The notes under the pieces are model-generated. The model was not told where the DNA came from. It did no database searches and saw only the letters and a program-made list of their open reading frames with translations. Of a stretch of DNA of 64,000 nt, positions 56,375 to 64,000 are shown piece by piece (the first letter of the stretch is position 1; the number at the start of each line of letters is the position of its first letter). This DNA comes from Litoditis marina. Its lineage: Eukaryota; Nematoda; Chromadorea; Rhabditida; Rhabditidae. Location: NCBI GenBank assembly GCA_964036275.1, contig OZ038433.1, positions 16,498,257 to 16,562,256 on the forward strand. The letters are read 5' to 3'. The translations under genes were made by a program, and so were the position numbers.

Positions 56375-58430
56375 GCGCACCAATGGTCCGCAAAACGACT
56401 CGAAATGTATCGTAAATTTAGATGACGTAATAAATGACATAGTAAAAAGTGTTTCAGGTCACTTTCCCATTGTTGTTCTGATTAAGATTGAAGTTTGCTG
56501 TTCTAAAACAAAATTCACCTCTCGGCCAAAAGCTTCGAAATACAGTAACACTGAGGACAGCTTGGTTCATAGAAGGCTTGGTTCTCGACCGATTTCTTTT
56601 TTCTTTCAAGAAATAATAGTGAGGGGCCACCAGTACGATATAACAACAGTATTCTGGGTTTTCATGTTTTCAATTCGTCCAAATTTTAGAGAAACGGTCT
56701 GTTTCACTACTATAGACACCAATTGTCCGTAATTTTTGTCCCCTACAAATATTTATTATTTTAAAGAGGAAGTCATTTTCAATGTATATAGTAACGTATC
56801 CCGCCCTAGTTAGCTATATTCAGCAAAATCTTGAAGGTGAATGAACAAAATTAGTTTTGAAAAGATAGGAGACCCGGATCTAGTTCTTCACTTCTTCGCT
56901 GTAAGCATGCAAAAGAGAAATTCAGCGAATTTCCAAACTTGAAGAAAAAAGAGGGACCTTCTTTAGATAACCTCATTTAACTTTGAGACGGATATTCGAA
57001 CAATATAAAAGAGATTTTTATTTACAGCCTGTGATCTTTGACCCTGGAAGCGAAATATGCGCTAAACTGTCAATTACTTCAAGCAAGCACTTTACAAATT
57101 TAATTTTGCGCCGATAATTGTGTGACAGAAACATTAAACACCTGTTATAGTTGTTAATTATTTCTACAAATAGTTTACAAAAGTCAGGTGAAATCTGTGA
57201 AATGTGTAATGTACTGAACGCGTATTCAGACAAAATTTCGAGACAAAACAGATATTTTCGAATTATTTGCACAGCTTGGAAACCACCGACCATAGACCAA
57301 GTTTGCTATGTAAATGTGTTCAAATTTTCCGTTCGGAAAACATTTGATAATTTTTTGAAACATGATTTTCAGAACCAACCAATTTCTGCTTCTGCTGTGA
57401 TGAAGCATTCAATTTAGACTTGTTGGGATTCACTAAAATTTCGTGGATCACTTTTATGCTCTTTCTCAAGTGAACTTTGACGTACCAGTTAACGTTCTGG
57501 CTCGAAAAACGAAACAAAAATAATTCTTGTCACCTGTTCTCTGAATCACACTCGTCACATTTTTCAACCCTTCTCCAAGATCAGCCTCTCTCTGCAGTCT
57601 CATTGACCTGAATGCTCTCTCGCTTTTGTAGAGGGCATATCGCGACGATTTTCGCAATCGTTGCTTTGTAAATCAATAGTGCTTTCAGTTCAATCTTCTT
57701 ACAATTCAAACAAAGCCACTACTACAATAACCCCAAACAATGTACGAATTGTACACTCTGTGAGCTCTGGATTATGGCTTTTGATTTGAGTCTCAAATAT
57801 ACAAATGTCAATTCCGACGTATCGTCAACTACTTGGCTTCTTTGACCTAGTAGTATGTAGTATGATTGCGAATACAATTCAAACGCGTATAAATGACTAT
57901 TGTACTTATAATCTCTCTGAAACACTTGAGAGAACTTTAAGACGTGACCTTAAGGAAATGAATGCTAGAGTAATAAACGTGTGTAGTTTGATAGGTACTG
58001 GAGAGCAGAAATCCTGTTGAGCAGGATTTTTGATTCAAGATTATCCTATAATTCTAGAACTGGGGGAGTGAACAGGAATATTCGTATGAAGCATTTGATT
58101 CGAATATGAATTTTGAATACGGAGTGCAACATGTGCGTCCAACTGAGAGTAGAATGTATCACCTTTGTGAGATTTTCAAGCTGGTTTTTGTGCTAGTTTA
58201 GTACTTTTAGTATTCTTAAATGGTGGCAACACAATTAATGCACATCGTAGAGATCACATTCAGCTATTAGAAGCTATCTCTCTAAAATCTACTTCTGGGG
58301 CTTATGGGGGTGTACTTTTTTCTCATAGTCTGTGTTGAATTCTGCTATCACAGACATCCTTCGTGAGAACAACCCAGCCACATTGCGCAAACTCCACAAC
58401 ACACGAATAGCGGGAAGATCTTATGAGAAG
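56375..58430. other. Gene-free stretch
   Basis: Overlapping short open frames on both strands at 57000-58020 lack matching splice sites or recognisable domains. I do not call a gene. Confidence 0.35.
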
Positions 58431-58435
58431 CCAGG

Positions 58436-58515
58436 TCTGGCGACGTAGCTGTCCATCCGAACTCGTGAGAAGTTCCTTTGACTTCTCATGAAACTCTCAT
58501 GAACACCTCGTATGC
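58436..58515. mobile_element. CTCATGAG element fragment
   Basis: TCTGGCGACGTAGCTGTCC … CTTCTCATGAAACTCTCATG; left half only. Confidence 0.6.
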
Positions 58516-59181
58516 TGAGTGGGGGACGATTAAGCTCAAACACATTGAGCGGATGTCTCTTACCAAAAACTGTATCAATTTTCTTTTTCCAAACTCTCAC
58601 AAAAATTGTTTACTCCTATGAACTACCTATTGTCACACTTTGAACTTTTTGTTGATGTTTAAACTTGAGTTATTGAGTTTATGAACTTGAGTTTATGCTG
58701 TGATCCTGTGTGCATGACGCTTTTTCAGTTTTAGTCTTTCCTCTAAGAAGCCCCCCTCTTGAGAAACTCATGTACCCAGTACACCTGAAGCTCAATTCGA
58801 GGCGTCGAACGTAAAAAAACGTCCAATATTAAAGTTTTTATGCAGTATTGGCTTCATGGGGAACAAATATTGTGTGAGTTTTTGTGAAGCTCTATGTGGT
58901 ATGGATTAAGGTGCAAATGAATGTAGGTGAATAGAGTAAATTGTTTTAACGGGGCAACTTGAATGAAATACATATATTAGGTTATTTTATTTGAACAAAA
59001 TATAATTGTGTCACTAGGACTTTTGGATGGTGGTATGATTAGGTTAATGTGCTCAGTTAGAGATGTACTCAAAACCGTCTTGAATCAGGGTCGAAACGGT
59101 TTTGGAATAAATATAGTTAAAAGTGCGCAGGTGAAAGAGTTTTCTGAAAAAGTGTGGTTGTGAGACTTAAACCCCCTTGAA

Positions 59182-59196
59182 GGGGGGGGGGGGGGG
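59182..59196 (+). repeat. G15 homopolymer
   Basis: Uninterrupted 15 G adjoining the 59205-59375 repeat. Confidence 0.95.
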
Positions 59197-59204
59197 CAGA
59201 AAGG

Positions 59205-59375
59205 AAAGCTAGTTTTAGTTTAGGTACCCCGGGGTACCTAAATGTAACGTTGCGCGCGCCAAAACAGGCAAACACGTGTCAACCGTATGCAAATTAGGTT
59301 CGTTAGTTTGAATTAAGAATTATATGTATAAGTTTCTCCTGATAAGCTCTTTCATATTAACTTTCCTCTCTGTCC
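59205..59375. repeat. Inverted partner of 28215-28380
   Basis: TAGTTTAGGTACCCCGGGGTACC … ACGTTGCGCGCGCC … CCGTATGCAAATTAGGTTCG. Confidence 0.7.
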
Positions 59376-59629
59376 CCCTTTAACCTGTCGTTCTGAGAAA
59401 AGTAACTCTCAGGAGCTGGAAAGGCACGAACATATCAGTATTGTCAGTAAACAGATAGTGAGAATAAAGTTGTACTGTGGAATAAAGTTATAGATAGCTA
59501 AATATAAAAGAGCAGATAGAGGCCTAAAAAGGTTCAAATAGTTATAATCACGACTGAACATTAGCGAGTTCAAACTACATACGCGGTCGATGTATTGGGG
59601 ATGCCAAACTTGAAAAGCCTAAAAATGCC

Positions 59630-59752
59630 TTAAAGCAGGCCGATTATGTGGAGCAATTCCGTGTCAACGGTCCTTTAAACTGCACTACATTTTTAGTTGC
59701 AGTTCAAAGGACCGTTGACACGAGATTGGTTCATATTATCATCCTTCTTTGA
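59630..59752. mobile_element. GGACGATTATGTGG foldback element (copy 5)
   Basis: TTAAAGCAGGCCGATTATGTGG … ATATTATCATCCTTCTTTGA, with CAACGGTCCTTTAAACTGCA inside. Confidence 0.82.
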
Positions 59753-59757
59753 AATCG

Positions 59758-59829
59758 TAGATATGTGTCCTTATACAGTTGATATTCAGACATACAGTAG
59801 CCTCCCGCCTTTCCGTTGGCGACGACTAT
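59758..59829 (-). repeat. Head fragment of the tRNA-like repeat
   Basis: ATACAGTAGCCTCCCGCC then TTTCCGTTGGCGACGACTATG is the complement of the family head; the tRNA-like core is missing. Confidence 0.7.
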
Positions 59830-60261
59830 GAGAACCTAGCCTTCTTTCCTTACTTCAAACGAAGAAGAGGAAAAAAATCAACCAAATTCGCGAGAAAAAA
59901 AAAAGAAGTTCTTCGATTCGTGGGAAAACACGTCTTATCGAATATTCTCTCACGTGGCTCTATGGCCGAATTAGATCATCGCTGTCCGTTCGGTCTGAGT
60001 GGGAATTTATGAATAATATAAGACGGGGGTGAACTACTTCGGGTTGTAGTTTAGTGGAAAGAATCAAACTACAAACACAGCGGAATCGAACAATCTATGC
60101 ACTTTCCTACGAACCCTATGGACAGTAAGAGCGTAGAGGTTCCCTGAAAATTGAGAGCAGAAAAACAAGAAAAAGAATGGCGGAACGTTTCGAGTCGGAA
60201 TCGAACTGTTTGCTGTCACTACAACACATCTCTGAAGTTCAAAATCGAGGTTCGCCAAAAC

Positions 60262-60430
60262 CATACACCAGTAAAGTTGTCCGAATAGTCAGAAAACATC
60301 GAGAAACGGACTACTTTTCTGCCGAAAATAAGAAAATTGGTCCACTTTTGATGGAAAAATCATAAATTTTCACGTGTTCACATCCGAAACGGACTTTTTT
60401 TGTCGCTAAGTCGGATCTTACTGGTGTATG
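60262..60430. mobile_element. CACCAGTAA miniature palindromic element (reverse orientation)
   Basis: 169 bp, CATACACCAGTAAAGTTGTCC … AAGTCGGATCTTACTGGTGTATG; internal blocks are complementary to 56202-56371. Confidence 0.88.
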
Positions 60431-60544
60431 GCCAAAACCCCCAAGTTGTGAATCAAGGTTTGAGCAGTTCACCGAGAACTTGGTGCACAAGTGTGCACCG
60501 AACCTTGATTTCACAACTTTATATGCACTAGTGACAAATTTGGT

Positions 60545-60618
60545 GGGCGAACCTTGGCGAACAACTCGGTTTCGAACTTCAGAGCACTGACGCAATAGCC
60601 ACTACACCACCAGTCTAT
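60545..60618 (-). repeat. tRNA-like sequence (second, different type)
   Basis: On the minus strand GACTGGTGGTGTAGTGGC … AGTTCGAAACCGAG gives A-box and B-box spacing of a tRNA. Acceptor and anticodon arms do not pair, so it is probably a SINE head or pseudogene. Confidence 0.45.
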
Positions 60619-60624
60619 GTAGAA

Positions 60625-61995
60625 GTACAGTGCGTATCAATACACTCAACCACCCTATAGGCAATAACGTCGATAAAAAATGCTAAAAACATAAGAATTC
60701 GAAAACGTGCAATATTTCAGTTAATATTTTTTGAACATTCTTCCACTTCTTTCAGTTCTATCCTTTTTCTGGTTATCTTGATGTTGAAAGTATCCAAAGA
60801 CTTTTTGAGTTTCATGACCTTTTTTTAACTACACGCTTAAGTTTTCTTTCATCACTGGATTTTGTGTGAAGGTGTCGTTGGCGTCAAAAGGGCGCTGGAA
60901 GCTGGAGTTTGGTCTGTTTGATTTAGATGACTCAGCAAATACTTTTCTTGATACTATGAGTCTTCAAAAAGTTGGTCTCGAAGATCTACAAAACTTATGA
61001 CTCGTGACCAATTCTGCAAAATAGAACATATTCTCCGAAAGACCAACTTCAGTGCACGCAATATGGGTGGGTGTTCTCCTACTAGGAATAGCTAATATAT
61101 GCGCGCTTGTAAAACCCCGGAAAATAACTTAGGAGGGCTCTCTAGGGAACAAAAAATTGCCCTTTTTTTATATCCCTGCGCTTCTAAAAACAGTGACAAG
61201 GAAGAGATATTCAGTTCACATCATTTTACTGAGCCTTCTTTCTTTTACTGAGCCAATTAGAAGTGAATTCCAGAATTTCTAAGACAGAAAATATAGGACC
61301 TTTAAGAGTTTGAACGAAAAGTAGGTGATTCTATATCACGAGAGATGCAAAAGTGCAGTGTACCAACTAAATATATTCTTTGATTGAGTTATATTCGAAA
61401 TATGTTTTACAAATGTTGGAGGTACAAAACCTATAAATATGAACCTTCTCACAAATAGAGAATGAAGGAATAAATGATTTATTTACATATGTAATATGAG
61501 TGCGCGAACAATCTATAGCGAGCTGGATAAAGTGCAGATGTAATAAGTTTTAGAAAAAATATGGATAAAAGATTTTGTATTACTACAAAATTCAGGTTTG
61601 CCGCTGTATTTGTAGTTTGATTCCGTTGCTTTTCGGTCGAAAATCAAAATTTATTTATCGACATCAAACAACAATAGTGAATTGGTCGCGCTCCTTATAT
61701 TGTCTCATGATAAAAAGGACACGGGAATTGTTGGAAGAGAATAAATTGTCTACTGTTATTTGCTATTGAAAAAAAATAACAACAGTATATTAAAAGAAAA
61801 GTGAGCACGAAAAAGATGTTTTTTTCAAAGTTATTTGAAAATGTGAAAAATATATTGGGAGAAAAGTGAACAAGAGAAGATGTTATCCTAAAAAGGCAAA
61901 ACAAAGACGGAAGAATGATGTCGAAAACAACCGTAATTGAAGATAAAGCCGACATTCCCGAATTTCTGTTTTGTCTTCTAAATGTTAATCTTTTA
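60625..61995. other. Gene-free AT-rich stretch
   Basis: No coding region or recognised repeat. Confidence 0.35.
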
Positions 61996-62004
61996 CATCC
62001 AAAG

Positions 62005-62130
62005 TATACTAGAAACCAATTGAATAGTCACATAAAGTTAGCATTCTAATGAGGAATCGTGCACTTTTTCATTGCACGTTTCGGAGTTCTGCTGTGTGCT
62101 TCATGTAACTATGTAATGCACTGACAGTAT
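62005..62130. repeat. ~110-bp GTGCACTTTTTCATTGCACG repeat
   Basis: TTGAATAGTCACATAAAGTTAGC … ATGTAACTATGTAATGCACTGACAG; same orientation as 21020-21140. Confidence 0.75.
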
Positions 62131-62548
62131 AGTTCAACTTCAGGTTTTGAGCTTAAGAGCAGTGATTATATCAGCATTTACATGATGTCTTTCTGTCTCT
62201 CTAAAAACTAAGCTTCCGATTAAATTTTTGGTCATTGTCACAAACTTCCATTTAGTAAGAAAACCCAAACAACGATTAACAGTTTCTCATTAACTCCGTT
62301 GAATTGTTTTAATAGAAAACGTAAAAAAGGCCACAGACGTTAACAAGATAATCAAAACTGGATATCCTCAATCAAACTCGATTCTAATCAGAACCACATA
62401 ACAAAACAGAAATGTACTTTGGTGCAGAGGCCAAAACGGTGTCAACTTATTTTATTCATCGTGGAAAATTGAAATTTATTGTGAAAATTTGGGTACTTAA
62501 ACATTCAACATGTTTACGGCAATGAATAGTATTGTTAACGACACTTCT

Positions 62549-62745
62549 TATAGTCGTCGCGAACGGAAAGGCGAGAGGGTACTGTATATCTCACTTTCCG
62601 CTGTGCAAGCACACATGTCTTTGATTCCAAAGATTGCAGAATATGTGCTCTAGTAGCGCAGTGGTTAGCGCCCTGCTACGAAACTTTTGCTCGCTGGTTC
62701 GATTCCGGTGAGAGACAGAACTTTATAAATTCGGCGCTCACTATA
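62549..62745 (+). repeat. tRNA-like ~190 bp repeat (well preserved)
   Basis: TATAGTCGTCGCGAACGG head, TAGCGCAGTGGTTAGCGCCC (A-box) and GGTTCGATTCCGG (B-box) core, TTCGGCGCTCACTATA end. Confidence 0.88.
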
Positions 62746-63619
62746 CGCCTTGTGTTTCAAAAAGCTTTGGTTTGATAACCATCTGATAAGTTTAAAATAG
62801 GTTTTTCATGTGTTTTCTGTTAAAATCCATACATCACGTACGAAACCTTGATTTAATTGTTGTTGATGTGATTCTACATGGATAATGAATTATTATTATA
62901 TTTAAAAAAACTTTTTTACCATGCCTGATAGTTGTTTCTTCAAAGTCGAAAATTTGATCAAACTCGCATAACTAACTGAAAAACGACATCAAATAAGAAT
63001 TTGAAGATATGGGCAAGACTCGGATTCATGTGAGATCTGTCAGCTTGTCAGAACCAACAACGCTCCAACAAAAAAGAGCAATTTCCAGTAAGATTGGACT
63101 AACAATCAACCCCCTATGAAAATGAGCTATTAAAACATGTTTCGGTGACGAACAAGGGATGATCCTTGAAAACATTCGGCACATATCCCGATTTAGCACA
63201 ATCTGTAGCACCTTCATTTTCTAGTTTTCATAAATGTTTACATGAGATAACTAAAGAAAATTTATTTGCTCCAACCAGTTGTAAGTGGAACAATTATCTG
63301 AATTGTGAGGAATACGAATGGATAGGATTGTTCAACTTCTGATTTGTTTCTGCTAACCAAGGTAGCACAATGCTGATGCAATTTCAAAAAGCTACACAAT
63401 GCCATTTTCGCTATACGAAACTGCCATCTCTAGCTTTTTTGTCCTATTCCTGTGAAATATTTAGGTTATTTCGTGTAGAATTGGCCCATTTCTCTCTATT
63501 TGACAAATGAGAAATAGAAGCCTGAATTGCATCTTGTAAACATCACAGAACACACAGTCTGACAGTGAAATAGTTATAGTATATTCCACCAACTAATATA
63601 TCTCTAAAGTAATAAGTTA

Positions 63620-63830
63620 TCACTTCCGGGTCAAAGTTTGCTATGTTGGCGTTCTCGGTTTTTCTCCAAATTTTGTTAGTCACTTTTGCACCTTTACTAC
63701 TACAAAATCTGAAAGTTTGAAATCGAAATAAAAATCCTACTGAATATTCGACGGATTACTGTAGAAGGACATCAATTGGTGAAACAGAGTCTACTCACGT
63801 GATTATTAACTGTCGCACACGTTCACGTGT
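63620..63830. repeat. ~200-bp dispersed repeat, partner of 53210-53430
   Basis: ACTTCCGGGTCAAAGTTTGC … ACTACAAAATCTGAAAG … GACGGATTACTGTAGAAGGAC … AACAGAGT. Confidence 0.75.
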
Positions 63831-63894
63831 GTGTTCAGTTCACTCTGTAATACTAGAAGTAGATGTAATACACTGGCTATATTATTTTTTTGTT

Positions 63895-63995
63895 AAAGTC
63901 GAACTCGAAACTCGACTCGACTCGAAAAAACTCGAAATTTCCCAGAACTCGAACACTCTAAAACTCGAAATTTTGAACTCGATCAACAACCCTGC
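63895..63995. repeat. ACTCGAAA repeat, inverted partner of 29030-29165
   Basis: Runs of AACTCGAAACTCGACTCG ending CTCGATCAACAACCC; continues to the window edge. Confidence 0.75.
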
Positions 63996-64000
63996 TCTTC

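Noticed and set aside
57018..58020. Overlapping frames on both strands
   Set aside because: None keeps coding character across a splice junction or shows a known motif; left unannotated as a gene.
62638..62716. Functional tRNA gene in the tRNA-like repeats
   Set aside because: A- and B-boxes and the D-stem are good, but the anticodon stem does not form and the same sequence recurs within a larger mobile repeat.

Overview
The window looks like nematode DNA, most likely Caenorhabditis or a close relative. It is AT-rich, its exons are short and mostly end at U-rich TTTCAG-type acceptors, and it carries a WAGO-type Argonaute (a clade expanded in nematodes) and a worm-like peptide GPCR. It is also packed with short palindromic transposon relics. 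Only two host protein genes can be supported, one on each strand.

1-18,600 (+ strand): the C-terminal ~690 codons of a WAGO-type Argonaute in 19 exons (193..17875), covering PAZ, linker 2, MID and PIWI. The N-terminal domain lies left of the window. Every exon-exon phase closes. One junction works only with a GC-AG intron (6549-6916). Three of the four slicer tetrad positions are substituted (Asp to Glu, Asp to Asn, His to Asp), so it should bind small RNA but not cut. Its introns hold an antisense LTR retroelement (2518-5686), a ~2.4 kb element with 15-bp subterminal repeats, and at least eight palindromic elements. Two exons have their 3' end plus splice donor duplicated inside the following intron.

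18,600-38,600: no supportable gene. The stretch is a layered repeat field: tRNA-like ~190 bp repeats, nested miniature elements, a 513-bp foldback with 191-bp arms, a ~130-bp satellite rich in TGACGTCA, a ~535-bp tandem repeat, GC-rich CCCGCGGG palindromes, and CTCATGAG-rich elements, including an inverted pair spanning 3.5 kb.

38,628-41,944 (- strand): a complete 341-aa rhodopsin-class peptide-type GPCR in 7 coding exons. It has an ERY motif, the TM3/ECL2 cysteine pair, CWAPFW in TM6 and a degenerate NPxxY in TM7.

42,000-64,000: again no supportable gene. It holds more copies of the same repeat families, long G/C homopolymers, and the right-hand partners of several repeats seen earlier.

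The two genes share no evident pathway. The biological interest is an RNA-silencing gene that hosts an antisense promoter-bearing retroelement and several long intronic hairpins. All repeat families were recognised by eye within this window; boundaries are approximate unless a terminal repeat is quoted.
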